A DNA stretch of 64,000 nucleotides. Origin: Saccharicrinis aurantiacus (GTDB lineage: Bacteria > Bacteroidota > Bacteroidia > Bacteroidales > Marinilabiliaceae). The position numbers were made by a program, and so were the translations under genes. A model generated the notes under the pieces. The model was not told the origin of the DNA. It saw nothing but the letters and a program-made list of their open reading frames with translations, and ran no database searches. This document shows positions 1 through 9,635 of this stretch, in pieces (within the stretch, counting starts at the first letter, position 1; every line of letters starts with the position of its first letter). The stretch spans positions 310,001-374,000 of the forward strand of contig NZ_LYBV02000007.1 in the NCBI RefSeq assembly GCF_001660705.2, read 5' to 3'.

Positions 1-1127
1 CAGGAACTAATGGTAAAACTACTATTGCTACTTTGTTGTATCAATTGTTTGCACACCTAGGGTATGAAAGTGGTCTGTTGGGAACGGTAGCAAATTATAT
101 AGGTTCAAAGAAATTAAGTTCTACGCATACTACTCCCGATCCAGTAACATTAAATGCGTTGCTACGCGATATGGTTGATGCTGGTTGTGAGTTCTGCTTT
201 ATGGAGGTGAGTTCTCATGCTATCCATCAAAATAGAATTGCAGGAGTCAATTTTAAGGGTGGAGTATTTACCAATATAACACATGATCATTTAGATTATC
301 ACAAAACTTTTTCTGCTTACATAGCGGCTAAAAAGGCCTTCTTCGATAGCTTGCCAAAAAATGCATTTGCCATTACTAACGCCGATGATAAGAATGGGAT
401 GATAATGATGCAAAATTGCAAAGCTCAAGTTAAAACATATTCTATTCGTGCCATGGCCGATTTCAAGGCTAAGATTATTGAGAGTATGATTGAAGGAATG
501 CAACTGCAGATTAATAATAAGGAGTTATGGACTCCATTCGTGGGTAAGTTTAATGCGCAAAATTTACTAGCAGTATATGGCGTAGCATTGAGTCTAAATC
601 AGGAAGAGGATGAAGTATTACTGGCCATAAGTAAATTAAATGCTGTTGATGGCCGATTTCAAACTATCCGATCAAATAATGGAATCACTGCTGTAGTTGA
701 TTATGCGCATACACCAGATGCATTAATTAACGTAGTAGAAACCATTAATCAGATTAGGAATACTGAGCAAAACTTAATTACAGTAGTTGGAGCAGGCGGA
801 GACAGAGATGCTACCAAACGACCAGAAATGGCTAAAGCAGCTGTTTCGGGGAGTGATAAAGTAGTGCTTACTTCGGATAATCCACGATCAGAGGATCCTC
901 AGGCAATCATTAATGATATGATGAAAGGTGTTGATGGGGCAGATGGATTAAGGGTATTATCAATTGCTGATAGAAAGGAAGCCATAAAAACGGCATGTAT
1001 ACTTGCAAGGCCAGGTGATATAATTTTAGTGGCAGGTAAAGGTCACGAGGATTACCAAGAAATCAAAGGGGTAAAGTATCCTTTTGATGATAGAGAAATT
1101 ATTAAGGAAATATTTGAACTGATATAA
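1..1127 (+). CDS. murE: UDP-N-acetylmuramoyl-tripeptide synthetase MurE, 5' end outside the window
   Basis: Cytoplasmic Mur ligase that adds the third amino acid to UDP-MurNAc-L-Ala-D-Glu. The first complete codon is at position 3 and already encodes the ATP-binding P-loop GTNGKTT, so roughly the first 110 residues (UDP-MurNAc-binding domain) lie before the window. The gene is cut by the window edge, not broken. The central ligase domain and the C-terminal domain are intact to the stop at 1125-1127. The motif DNPR at 876-887 is the one associated with meso-diaminopimelate rather than lysine as substrate, so a DAP-type peptidoglycan is inferred. mraY follows 10 bp later in the same operon. Confidence 0.97.
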   Translation, partial: GTNGKTTIATLLYQLFAHLGYESGLLGTVANYIGSKKLSSTHTTPDPVTLNALLRDMVDAGCEFCFMEVSSHAIHQNRIAGVNFKGGVFTNITHDHLDYHKTFSAYIAAKKAFFDSLPKNAFAITNADDKNGMIMMQNCKAQVKTYSIRAMADFKAKIIESMIEGMQLQINNKELWTPFVGKFNAQNLLAVYGVALSLNQEEDEVLLAISKLNAVDGRFQTIRSNNGITAVVDYAHTPDALINVVETINQIRNTEQNLITVVGAGGDRDATKRPEMAKAAVSGSDKVVLTSDNPRSEDPQAIINDMMKGVDGADGLRVLSIADRKEAIKTACILARPGDIILVAGKGHEDYQEIKGVKYPFDDREIIKEIFELI

Positions 1128-1137
1128 TTACAACAAT

Positions 1138-2370
1138 ATGTTATACTACTTATTTGAGTTTTTCAATGAACTTGACGTACCTGGAGCAGGTATATTTAAA
1201 TATATTTCTTTCCGTTCAGGATTGGCTGTAATTACATCATTGTTAATAAGTACTTTCTTTGGCAAGTATATTATTCAATTATTGCAAAAAAAGCAAATTG
1301 GCGAAATAGTAAGAGATCTTAATTTGGAAGGTCAGTTTGCAAAAAAAGGAACTCCAACAATGGGTGGCCTAATTATAATTGCCTCTATTTTGGTTCCAAC
1401 TTTATTGTTTTGTAAACTCGATAATGTATATGTAATACTAATGATAGTATCTACACTATGGTTAGGTACAATTGGCTTTTTAGATGATTACATTAAAGTA
1501 TTTAAAAAAGATAAAGAAGGATTAGCTGGTAGATATAAAATTGTGGGACAAGTAGGTTTAGGCTTAATTGTTGGCTTAACACTATCTTTTAGCGATTCGG
1601 TTGTGGTACGCGAAAATGTGGTTGGCGAAACTATTCAAGTTCAGTTAGAAGATGGAACAAGTATTGAAAAGCAAGTTACCAGAGATGTGAAATCAACTGC
1701 AACAAGCATTCCTTTCTTGAAAAATAATAGATTTGATTATGCCTGGTTCGTCTCTTTTTTAGGCGATAAGGCAGCCTCATGGGCATGGATTGTTTTTGTA
1801 ATTGCGGTAATCTTCATTACCACAGCAGTATCTAATGGGGCCAATATGACTGATGGCTTGGATGGCCTGGCAACAGGGACATCGGCAATTATTGGTACTA
1901 CTCTTGGTATATTAGCTTATGTATCCTCAAGTGCTTTATGGTCCGATTATTTAAACATCATGTTTATACCACACTCTGAAGAATTGGTGGTTTTTATGAG
2001 TGCATTTATAGGAGCAACCATTGGCTTTTTGTGGTATAATTCATTTCCTGCTCAAGTTTTTATGGGAGATACTGGTAGTTTAACTTTTGGAGGATTAATT
2101 GCAGTATTTGCTATTACAATTCGTACAGAGTTACTAATCCCAATTCTTTGCGGAATTTTTATGGTGGAGAATTTATCAGTTATGATACAAGTGTTTTGGT
2201 TTAAATACACCAAAAAGAAATATGGCGAAGGCAGAAGAGTTTTCTTAATGGCGCCTTTGCATCATCATTATCAGAAGAAAGGATATACGGAATCTAAAAT
2301 TGTTACTAGATTTTGGATTGTGGGTATTATGTTGGCAGTATTAACCATTGTTACGCTTAAAGTTCGATAA
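1138..2370 (+). CDS. mraY: Phospho-N-acetylmuramoyl-pentapeptide transferase MraY
   Basis: Integral membrane enzyme that transfers phospho-MurNAc-pentapeptide to undecaprenyl phosphate, making lipid I. Family motifs visible are the acidic motif [10 protein letters not shown], the FMGDTGSL segment and the C-terminal histidine motif [11 protein letters not shown]. At 410 residues it is about 50 longer than the E. coli enzyme. The extra length lies mostly in a hydrophilic insert near residues 165-205, a form I associate with Bacteroidota homologues. It sits between murE and murD with 10 and 5 bp gaps, so co-translation in the division operon is likely. Confidence 0.97.
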   Translation: MLYYLFEFFNELDVPGAGIFKYISFRSGLAVITSLLISTFFGKYIIQLLQKKQIGEIVRDLNLEGQFAKKGTPTMGGLIIIASILVPTLLFCKLDNVYVILMIVSTLWLGTIGFLDDYIKVFKKDKEGLAGRYKIVGQVGLGLIVGLTLSFSDSVVVRENVVGETIQVQLEDGTSIEKQVTRDVKSTATSIPFLKNNRFDYAWFVSFLGDKAASWAWIVFVIAVIFITTAVSNGANMTDGLDGLATGTSAIIGTTLGILAYVSSSALWSDYLNIMFIPHSEELVVFMSAFIGATIGFLWYNSFPAQVFMGDTGSLTFGGLIAVFAITIRTELLIPILCGIFMVENLSVMIQVFWFKYTKKKYGEGRRVFLMAPLHHHYQKKGYTESKIVTRFWIVGIMLAVLTIVTLKVR

Positions 2371-2375
2371 ACTAT

Positions 2376-3716
2376 ATGGGAGTTGATGTTGTAATATTAG
2401 GTGCTGGAGAAAGTGGAGTTGGGGCTGCATTGTTAGCTCAAAAACTGCAGCTGTCAGTTTTTGTTTCTGATTTGTCTGAAATCAAAAGCAACTACAAAGC
2501 TGAGCTAGATGAGGCATCAATTGCTTACGAGGAAAAGAAGCACTCTCAGGATATTATATTATCAGCCAAAACTGTAGTTAAGAGTCCTGGTATTCCTGAT
2601 ACTGCACCATTAATAGTGGAGCTAACAAAAAAAGGGATTCCTGTTATTTCAGAAATTGAATTTGCTGTAAAGTACACATCATCAAAGTTTATTTGTATTA
2701 CCGGAAGTAATGGTAAAACCACTACGACTTTGTTAATTCATAATTTGTTAAAGAATGCCGGGATTAATGTTGGGCTAGCCGGAAATATTGGACAAAGTTT
2801 AGCCCGTCAGGTGGCATTAGGAAATAAGGTGGATTGGTACGTGCTTGAGTTAAGCAGTTTTCAATTAGATGGAATGTATCGGTTTAAAGCTGATGTTGCT
2901 GTGTTATTAAATATTACTCCTGATCATTTAGATAGATATAATTATGAGATGAAGAATTATGTGGATTCTAAATTTCGAATTATTCAAAATCAAACCGATA
3001 AAGATTATTTTATCTATTGTTCAGATGATGAAACCATAACTCAAAAATTGGAGGAGATTGAATGTAAACCTCAAAAGTTAGCCTTCTCTGCTAATCAATT
3101 AGAGGGTGATGGTGGCGTTTATAAAAATGATACCCTTATAGCTCAGTTAAATGGTAAAGCTTTAGAAATACCATTCGAGGGATTACAAATTAAGGGGGTG
3201 CACAATGCATATAATGCACTAGCAGCTAGTTTAGTATCATTAATATTAGAATTAAAGAATCAAGATATACAAGATGGATTATGCAGTTTTTCTGCAGTAG
3301 AACATCGATTAGAGGAAGTGAGAATTGTTAACAAGGTTGTTTTTATCAATGATTCAAAAGCAACTAATGTGGATAGTGCATGGTATGCTTTAGAAAGTAT
3401 AAATACCCCAATTATATGGATAGCAGGTGGTGTTGATAAAGGCAACGACTATTCGCAATTGAAACATTTGGCTTCGGAAAAAATAAAAGCTTTGGTTTGT
3501 TTAGGAACCAATAATGAAAAGTTAACATCAGGTTTTAAGGATTTTATTGAAACGATAGTAGAAACCGATAATATTGAGGAAGCAGTTAAGCTTGCATCCG
3601 ATTTAGCTGTTGAAAACGAGACTGTTTTGTTGTCGCCAGCTTGTGCTAGCTTCGATTTATTCACGAGTTACGAGCAGAGAGGAAATCTTTTTAAAGAGTA
3701 TGTGCGAAAGTTATAA
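2376..3716 (+). CDS. murD: UDP-N-acetylmuramoyl-L-alanine--D-glutamate ligase MurD
   Basis: Cytoplasmic Mur ligase that adds D-glutamate to UDP-MurNAc-L-Ala. The N-terminal Rossmann-like segment begins VVILGAGESGVGAA. The ATP-binding loop GSNGKTTTT lies near residues 109-117, the central-domain motif is DHLDRY, and the segment leading into the C-terminal domain is HRLEEV. Length 446 is normal for the family. It starts 5 bp after mraY and ends 9 bp before ftsW, fitting one polycistronic unit. Confidence 0.97.
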   Translation: MGVDVVILGAGESGVGAALLAQKLQLSVFVSDLSEIKSNYKAELDEASIAYEEKKHSQDIILSAKTVVKSPGIPDTAPLIVELTKKGIPVISEIEFAVKYTSSKFICITGSNGKTTTTLLIHNLLKNAGINVGLAGNIGQSLARQVALGNKVDWYVLELSSFQLDGMYRFKADVAVLLNITPDHLDRYNYEMKNYVDSKFRIIQNQTDKDYFIYCSDDETITQKLEEIECKPQKLAFSANQLEGDGGVYKNDTLIAQLNGKALEIPFEGLQIKGVHNAYNALAASLVSLILELKNQDIQDGLCSFSAVEHRLEEVRIVNKVVFINDSKATNVDSAWYALESINTPIIWIAGGVDKGNDYSQLKHLASEKIKALVCLGTNNEKLTSGFKDFIETIVETDNIEEAVKLASDLAVENETVLLSPACASFDLFTSYEQRGNLFKEYVRKL

Positions 3717-3725
3717 GTTGTAGTA

Positions 3726-4904
3726 ATGGGAATAAAAGCAAATTTACAAAAGTACTTTAAGGGCGATCCTATTTTGTGGGGCGTTATTGCTATTCTTGCG
3801 GCATTTTCATTGTTAGCAGTTTATAGTGCTACAGGCTCTCTTGCTTATAAATATCAAGAAGGTAACACCTACCACTACATGTTCAAGCATTTGGCATTTT
3901 TAGTTGGAGGTGGGGTTATTATATATACAATTCACCTTATGGATTACCGAATATTTGCAAAGTTTGCAACGGTATTTCTTTGGGTATCTATCACACTTCT
4001 GTTTATCACATTATTGGTTGGTTCTAATTTAAACCAAGCATCACGATGGTTAACCGTTCCTGGAATAGGAATCTCCTTTCAGCCTTCAGAGTTAGCAAAG
4101 CTTGCGTTAATTACATTTATAGCACGCACCCTTGCTAGATATCAAGATGAAGATGGCGCTATAGATGCATTTAAGCCCATTATGGTTTATGTGATGATAG
4201 TTTGTGGTTTAATTGTAAAAGAGAATTTGTCCACAGCAATGTTGATTTTTCTAATCAGTTTTATTATGATGTTTATTGGTCGCGTACCAATTAAAAAATT
4301 ATCATACGTGATGTTGGCGGGTTTCGGAATTGTGGCTTTTATGTTGTTTTTAGCACCTAAATTGCCCTTCTTTCATCGTGCTAAAACATGGAGTGCAAGG
4401 GTTGAAAGGTTTATGAGCGATGATGATACGCAATCCGAAGGTAATTATCAATCGCAACAAGCACAAATGGCTGTTGCAACAGGAGGATTGTTTGGTAAAG
4501 GGCCGGGTAATAGTCAACAACGAAACTTTCTACCACACCCTTATAGCGATTTTATTTTTGCCATTATAGTTGAAGAGTTTGGTTCTTTTGGGGCCTTAAT
4601 TATTATAATGTGTTACATGGTATTCTTGTATCGTGCAGGAGTTATTGTTAGGGCAAGTTCCCGAACCTTCCCAGCATTTTTAGCCATCGGACTATCTTAC
4701 TTATTGGTATTTCAGGGCTTTATAAATATGGGAGTGGCAGTTGGTATATTGCCAGTAACAGGACAAACGCTACCGTTGGTAAGTATGGGGGGAACCTCCA
4801 TTTTGTTTACATGTGTGGCTTTGGGAGCTATTTTAAGTGTGAGCAGAAATAATATTGAAGAAGCAGAAGAATTAAAAGCAGAAAGCGTAAAGCAAACCGT
4901 ATAG
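3726..4904 (+). CDS. ftsW: Septal peptidoglycan glycosyltransferase FtsW (SEDS family)
   Basis: SEDS-family polytopic membrane protein that polymerises lipid II at the division septum with its partner transpeptidase FtsI. About ten hydrophobic segments are visible. Conserved SEDS features are RWLTVPG followed by FQPSELAKLALI, and the later GKGPGNSQQRNFLPHPYSDFIF region. The hydrophilic stretch near residues 225-260 is the large extracytoplasmic loop. Position between murD and murG is the standard division-cluster order and favours FtsW over the paralogue RodA. Confidence 0.95.
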   Translation: MGIKANLQKYFKGDPILWGVIAILAAFSLLAVYSATGSLAYKYQEGNTYHYMFKHLAFLVGGGVIIYTIHLMDYRIFAKFATVFLWVSITLLFITLLVGSNLNQASRWLTVPGIGISFQPSELAKLALITFIARTLARYQDEDGAIDAFKPIMVYVMIVCGLIVKENLSTAMLIFLISFIMMFIGRVPIKKLSYVMLAGFGIVAFMLFLAPKLPFFHRAKTWSARVERFMSDDDTQSEGNYQSQQAQMAVATGGLFGKGPGNSQQRNFLPHPYSDFIFAIIVEEFGSFGALIIIMCYMVFLYRAGVIVRASSRTFPAFLAIGLSYLLVFQGFINMGVAVGILPVTGQTLPLVSMGGTSILFTCVALGAILSVSRNNIEEAEELKAESVKQTV

Positions 4905-4914
4905 TTACTTTTTT

Positions 4915-6024
4915 ATGACAAAAGATAATTCGCAAATACGAGCAATTATAAGTGGAGGTGGAACAGGGGGACATATTTTTCCGGCTATTTCTATTGCCAA
5001 TGAATTAAAGAAACAAATCTCAAATATTGAGATTCTGTTCGTTGGTGCTGAAGGTAAAATGGAAATGGAGAAAGTACCTGCAGCTGGTTATAAAATTGTA
5101 GGGCTTCCGGTTGCTGGTTTTCAACGTCGCTTAACGCTTAAAAACATAACCTTCTTCTATAAGCTTTTTGCAAGTATGCTAAAGGCCAAAAAGGTTACAA
5201 GAGAATTTAAACCAAATGTGGTAATTGGAGTTGGAGGTTATGCAAGTGGTCCTGTATTAAGGGTAGCTACAAATAAAAATATTCCTACTTTAATTCAAGA
5301 ACAGAATTCTTTCCCAGGAGTTACCAATCGTATTTTATCAAAAAAAGTTAGTAAGATTTGTGTGGCTTATCCTAGCATGGAGAAATTTTTCCCTCAAGAA
5401 AAGATTGTTTATACAGGTAACCCGATTCGCCAGAGTTTGCTCGAAGGAATTACACGCGAACGAGCGGCTCGTTATTTTAATTTAGACCCAAATAAGAAAG
5501 TTGTTTTTGTTACAGGCGGTAGTCTTGGGGCGCGAACAATTAATGAAGGAATAAAAAAGTATATAGATCAGTTTACACAGAATGATATTCAGTTAATATG
5601 GCAAACGGGTAAATATTATTACAAAAGCATCATGGAGGAAGTATCAGAAACTGAATCCATTAAAATTATGGCATTTGTTGATAATATGGAAGCTGCATTT
5701 GCTTTGGCAGATGTTGTGGTTTCAAGAGCAGGGGCTTCTTCAATTTCAGAAATGTCGGCGCTGCAAAAGGCTGTGGTATTTGTACCGTCACCAAATGTAT
5801 CCGAAGATCATCAAACAAAAAATGCGAAAGCCTTGGTTGATAAGAATGCAGCATTGATGATTGCGGATAAAGATGCGGTTGAAGTTCTAGTTCCAGATGT
5901 GATAAAGTTAGTTGAGGATACAAAAAAACTATCCGAATTAAAAAACAATATAGCTCAATTTGCAATGCGTAACGCGTCAAGTTTAATTGTAGATGAAGTG
6001 TTAGCCCTAGTAAAAAAGAAGTAA
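4915..6024 (+). CDS. murG: Lipid II synthase MurG
   Basis: Peripheral membrane GT28 enzyme that adds GlcNAc to lipid I to make lipid II. The N-terminal glycine-rich motif is GGGTGGHIFPA near residues 14-24. The C-terminal nucleotide-sugar site shows GGSLGA, SRAGASSISE and the HQTKNA loop. Length 369 is typical. Its stop overlaps the murC start in the sequence TAATG at 6022-6026, which suggests translational coupling. Confidence 0.97.
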   Translation: MTKDNSQIRAIISGGGTGGHIFPAISIANELKKQISNIEILFVGAEGKMEMEKVPAAGYKIVGLPVAGFQRRLTLKNITFFYKLFASMLKAKKVTREFKPNVVIGVGGYASGPVLRVATNKNIPTLIQEQNSFPGVTNRILSKKVSKICVAYPSMEKFFPQEKIVYTGNPIRQSLLEGITRERAARYFNLDPNKKVVFVTGGSLGARTINEGIKKYIDQFTQNDIQLIWQTGKYYYKSIMEEVSETESIKIMAFVDNMEAAFALADVVVSRAGASSISEMSALQKAVVFVPSPNVSEDHQTKNAKALVDKNAALMIADKDAVEVLVPDVIKLVEDTKKLSELKNNIAQFAMRNASSLIVDEVLALVKKK

Positions 6025-7403
6025 TGAATTTAGAAAAAGTAAAAAGTGTTTTCTTTATTGGTATTGGTGGTATTGGCATGAGTGCCTTAGCACGCTATTT
6101 CCATGCCAATGGTTTTATTGTATCTGGTTATGATAAAACAGAAACAGTTTTAACTTCAGAACTAATCACTGAGGGAATTGCGATTAAGTTTAATGATGCA
6201 ATTGAGGAAATTGCTCCTGAATTTTTAAACTCTGCTACAACACTAGTGGTTTATACTCCAGCTATTCCCAAAGAACATAAGCAGCTAAATTATTTTGTTG
6301 ATAATGGTTTCCAAGTAAAGAAGCGTTCGCAAGTATTAGGGATGCTTACCGCTGCGCATAAAGGCATTTGTGTTGCCGGAACGCATGGTAAAACCACGGT
6401 ATCAACCATGATCGCACATTTATTAAAACAATCAAAAGTAGATTGTAGTGCTTTTTTAGGAGGCGTATCTCAAAACTATAAAACCAATTTATTGCTTTCA
6501 GATACATCCGACTATGTTGTTTTAGAAGCAGATGAATACGATAGATCATTTTTGCAATTACAGCCGTATTTTGCATTGGTAACTTCCATGGATGCTGATC
6601 ATTTAGATATTTATGGAACGGATTTAGAGATTAAAAAATCATTTCAAGATTTCGCATCTTTAGTTAGAGATGGTGGTGTTTTATTAGTTAGTCACAAGCT
6701 AAATAACTCAATAAATTCAAATAAAGGAGTTCAAAAATTAACCTACTCTTTAGATGATGAAGAAGCCAATTTTTATGCTTCGCATATTGAACTCAAGAAT
6801 GGTAAATACTGTTTTGATTTAAATACGCCAGAGGGATTATTCAAGCAGTTAACTCTTGGGATTCCAGGATTACTTAATGTTGAAAATGCAATAGGCGCTT
6901 TGGCATTAGCTGTTTTAGCAGGAGCACAGCATCAAGAATTGCAGGATGCCTTACTGAATTTTAAAGGAATAAGAAGACGGTTTGATTACCAGATTAATAC
7001 CGATGATTTAGTGTTGATTGATGATTATGCACATCATCCTGAAGAAATTAATTTAACATTAAATTCGGTTAGAGCACTTTATCCTAATAGAAAAATAACG
7101 GGTGTATTTCAGCCGCACTTGTATAGTAGGACAAAAGATTTTTATAAAGAGTTTGCTAAAAGTCTTAGTCAGCTTGATGAACTAGTGATGCTTGATATAT
7201 ATCCAGCACGTGAATTACCTATCGAAGGTGTCAATTCAGAAATGATTTTAGATCTGGTTCAGCTCGATAAAAAAATGGTGAGTACAAAAGACGATTTATA
7301 TGATCATATCAAGGCTTTAAATCCGCAAGTTATATTAGCTATGGGGGCTGGCGACATTGATAAGGAAATACAAAAGTTAGTAAGTAAGTTTAAGGAAAAC
7401 TGA
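6024..7403 (+). CDS. murC: UDP-N-acetylmuramate--L-alanine ligase MurC
   Basis: Cytoplasmic Mur ligase that adds the first amino acid, L-alanine, to UDP-MurNAc. It shows the Rossmann motif GIGGIGMSALA, the ATP loop GTHGKTT, the acidic ADEYDRSFL segment and the C-terminal motif DDYAHHPEE. Its 459 residues match the family length. The start overlaps the murG stop by one base. The 102-bp gap to ftsQ is the largest between murE and ftsQ and contains no clear hairpin. Confidence 0.97.
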   Translation: MNLEKVKSVFFIGIGGIGMSALARYFHANGFIVSGYDKTETVLTSELITEGIAIKFNDAIEEIAPEFLNSATTLVVYTPAIPKEHKQLNYFVDNGFQVKKRSQVLGMLTAAHKGICVAGTHGKTTVSTMIAHLLKQSKVDCSAFLGGVSQNYKTNLLLSDTSDYVVLEADEYDRSFLQLQPYFALVTSMDADHLDIYGTDLEIKKSFQDFASLVRDGGVLLVSHKLNNSINSNKGVQKLTYSLDDEEANFYASHIELKNGKYCFDLNTPEGLFKQLTLGIPGLLNVENAIGALALAVLAGAQHQELQDALLNFKGIRRRFDYQINTDDLVLIDDYAHHPEEINLTLNSVRALYPNRKITGVFQPHLYSRTKDFYKEFAKSLSQLDELVMLDIYPARELPIEGVNSEMILDLVQLDKKMVSTKDDLYDHIKALNPQVILAMGAGDIDKEIQKLVSKFKEN

Positions 7404-7505
7404 AATAGCAGTAATTAAAAAATAACATATAGAATAGTACCTTAATTATAAGGGTGATAAGAAGTTAATTTTTATATTTAAAATGTCTAAAGGAATTGGT
7501 TATTA

Positions 7506-8237
7506 ATGGTTGCAAAAATTAAAAATATTATTTTGTGGGTGGTGGTAATTGCTTACTTCCCAATTTTATTTGCATTTATTTCGGTAACAAAATCTAAACA
7601 AGTTTGTACAGGAGTAAGTGTGGCTGTTGTTGATAGTACTAATGCCGCATTTGTAAACTCTAACCAAATTAGTGAAGTAATTCTTAAAAAATACCCCAAT
7701 TTATTGGGAGGAAACACTAAGTCGATTAATTGTGAAGATATTGAATCATTTTTAATCAAACATGAAGCCATTAAAAGCTGTGAAACATACAGGACTATTG
7801 AAGGTAGGTTAAATGTATTTATTGAACAACGAAAGCCTTTGTTAAGAGTATTTTCGGGTTATAAGTCGTATTATATTGATGAATTTGGTAAATCAATGCC
7901 ACTGTTTGACCAATATACGGCTAGAGTTTTGGTTTTAAGTGGTCATGTGAATAATTTAGACAGCTTAACAGAAGTAATAGAATTTGCTCAGTTTATTTCA
8001 AATGATACGTTTTGGAATGCACAAATTGAACAAATATATGTTGAAAAGAATGGAGAGTTTTCTCTTGCTCCGAGAGTAGGAGATCAAAATATATATTTAG
8101 GATCTTTAGAAAACTATCCTATCAAAATGAGAAATTTATACGCTTTATATACCAAAGGTTTACACCCTAGAGAATGGAATAATTATAAGAGTATAAATTT
8201 ACAATACGAAGGTCAAATCATTTGTACAAAACGCTAA
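7506..8237 (+). CDS. ftsQ: Cell division protein FtsQ
   Basis: Bitopic inner-membrane division protein that links early and late divisome proteins. One hydrophobic segment lies near residues 9-27, preceded by a short basic cytoplasmic tail. A POTRA-like region follows (around residues 35-110) and then a beta domain. Sequence conservation in this family is low, so the call rests on topology, size (243 residues) and position between murC and ftsA. Only 4 bp separate it from ftsA. Confidence 0.9.
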   Translation: MVAKIKNIILWVVVIAYFPILFAFISVTKSKQVCTGVSVAVVDSTNAAFVNSNQISEVILKKYPNLLGGNTKSINCEDIESFLIKHEAIKSCETYRTIEGRLNVFIEQRKPLLRVFSGYKSYYIDEFGKSMPLFDQYTARVLVLSGHVNNLDSLTEVIEFAQFISNDTFWNAQIEQIYVEKNGEFSLAPRVGDQNIYLGSLENYPIKMRNLYALYTKGLHPREWNNYKSINLQYEGQIICTKR

Positions 8238-8241
8238 TATT

Positions 8242-9573
8242 ATGAGTAATTCGTCCAATTTAATTGCAGCAGTAGATATAGGTACCACAAAGATTGTAGT
8301 TGTAGTTGGAAACGCTGAACCCAATGGTAAGATAAATATTATTGGAGTTGAAAAGGTGCCATCAACAGGTGTGAAACGTGGGGTTGTATTAAATATAGAT
8401 CAAACAGTTAGTGCGATCAAAGATGTTATTTCCATAATCGAAAATAAATACGAACTTACCCTAAGTGATATTTATGTTGGGATTGCGGGTCAGCATATCC
8501 GAAGTTGTCAGAATAAGGGGTATAAGTACATCGATAACAATCATGAGATTACACAACTAGATGTTGATTCTTTATTTCATGAAAATTATAAGATTCCGTT
8601 AAATCCAGGTGAAAATATACTTCATGTAATAGCCCAGGATTATGTTGTGGATAATGAACCAGGTGTTCGTAATCCAATCGGAATGTCGTGTCGAAAGCTA
8701 GAGGCAAATTATCATATTGTAATTGGACGAAAAGCATCTGTTAATAATATTGAAAAGTGTATTAACAGAGTTGGCTTAAAAATTAACGATATCATTTTAG
8801 AGCCTATAGCATCTGCTACAGCAGTATTAACTGAAGAGGAAAAAGAAGCAGGTGTTGTGCTTGTTGATATTGGTGGTGGTACCACGGATGTTGCCGTTTA
8901 TGTAGATGGTTTAATTCGTCATACTGCAGTAATTCCATTAGGCGGACAGGTGGTTACTTCTGATATAAAAGAGGGTTGCGCTGTGCTTCTGAAGCAAGCG
9001 GAAGCCTTAAAGGTACAATATGGTAGTGCATTAGGTGATCAGGAGCGTGAAGATATGGTGGTTACTATTCCTGGAATTGAAGGATGGGAATCGAAGGAAA
9101 TTTCCTTCAAATCTCTGGCTTATATTATTCAAGCACGTATGGAAGAAATTATTGATTATGTGATTCAGCAAATCGAAATTTCAGGAATGTATGATAAATT
9201 GGGTGCTGGTATTGTAATTACCGGAGGAGGTTCTCTTTTAAAGAATCTATCTCATTTGGTAAAGTACCGAACAGGTTTAGAAGTGAGAGTTGGCTTACCT
9301 AATAAGTTTATTCAAAATCAGACTGACGATTTTGCAAAAATACCAATGTATTCAACTAGTATAGGGATATTATTGTCTGCGGTAGAAAACCCGGTAAAAC
9401 AGGTGGTAGAGCAGGAATTATTTCCGGATATTGAGGTTGAACAGAAACCTATTACAACTGCCCCTCGTAGGGAGAAAAAGAAAAGAGAGAAGATTGAAAC
9501 AACAGGAAGTCTTTTCGGAACACTTAAGAATCAAATAGCAGGTATATTTGATGAGAAAGACATGGAAATGTAA
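8242..9573 (+). CDS. ftsA: Cell division protein FtsA
   Basis: Actin-like ATPase that tethers FtsZ to the membrane and recruits later divisome proteins. Actin-fold motifs are visible: VDIGTTKIVVVVG near residue 11, VDIGGGTTDVAVY in the second phosphate-binding loop and ITGGGSLLKN in the adenosine motif. The C-terminal tail SLFGTLKNQIAGIF, followed by acidic residues, fits the amphipathic membrane-targeting helix of FtsA. A basic stretch rich in R and K precedes it. ftsZ begins 62 bp later. Confidence 0.97.
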   Translation: MSNSSNLIAAVDIGTTKIVVVVGNAEPNGKINIIGVEKVPSTGVKRGVVLNIDQTVSAIKDVISIIENKYELTLSDIYVGIAGQHIRSCQNKGYKYIDNNHEITQLDVDSLFHENYKIPLNPGENILHVIAQDYVVDNEPGVRNPIGMSCRKLEANYHIVIGRKASVNNIEKCINRVGLKINDIILEPIASATAVLTEEEKEAGVVLVDIGGGTTDVAVYVDGLIRHTAVIPLGGQVVTSDIKEGCAVLLKQAEALKVQYGSALGDQEREDMVVTIPGIEGWESKEISFKSLAYIIQARMEEIIDYVIQQIEISGMYDKLGAGIVITGGGSLLKNLSHLVKYRTGLEVRVGLPNKFIQNQTDDFAKIPMYSTSIGILLSAVENPVKQVVEQELFPDIEVEQKPITTAPRREKKKREKIETTGSLFGTLKNQIAGIFDEKDMEM

Positions 9574-9635
9574 GTTTGTCTGATAGGTGTGATTTTGTAT
9601 TATTTGTGAAATAGAGAGTTTGAAAATTAAGCGAT

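Noticed and set aside
1-1127. murE as a truncated pseudogene
   Set aside because: The frame is open to the first base of the window and starts inside the P-loop, so the missing N-terminus is due to the window edge.
5666-6079. 137-codon open frame on the minus strand across the end of murG
   Set aside because: It lies entirely opposite strongly conserved murG and murC codons and has a composition unlike any known protein, so it is a shadow frame.
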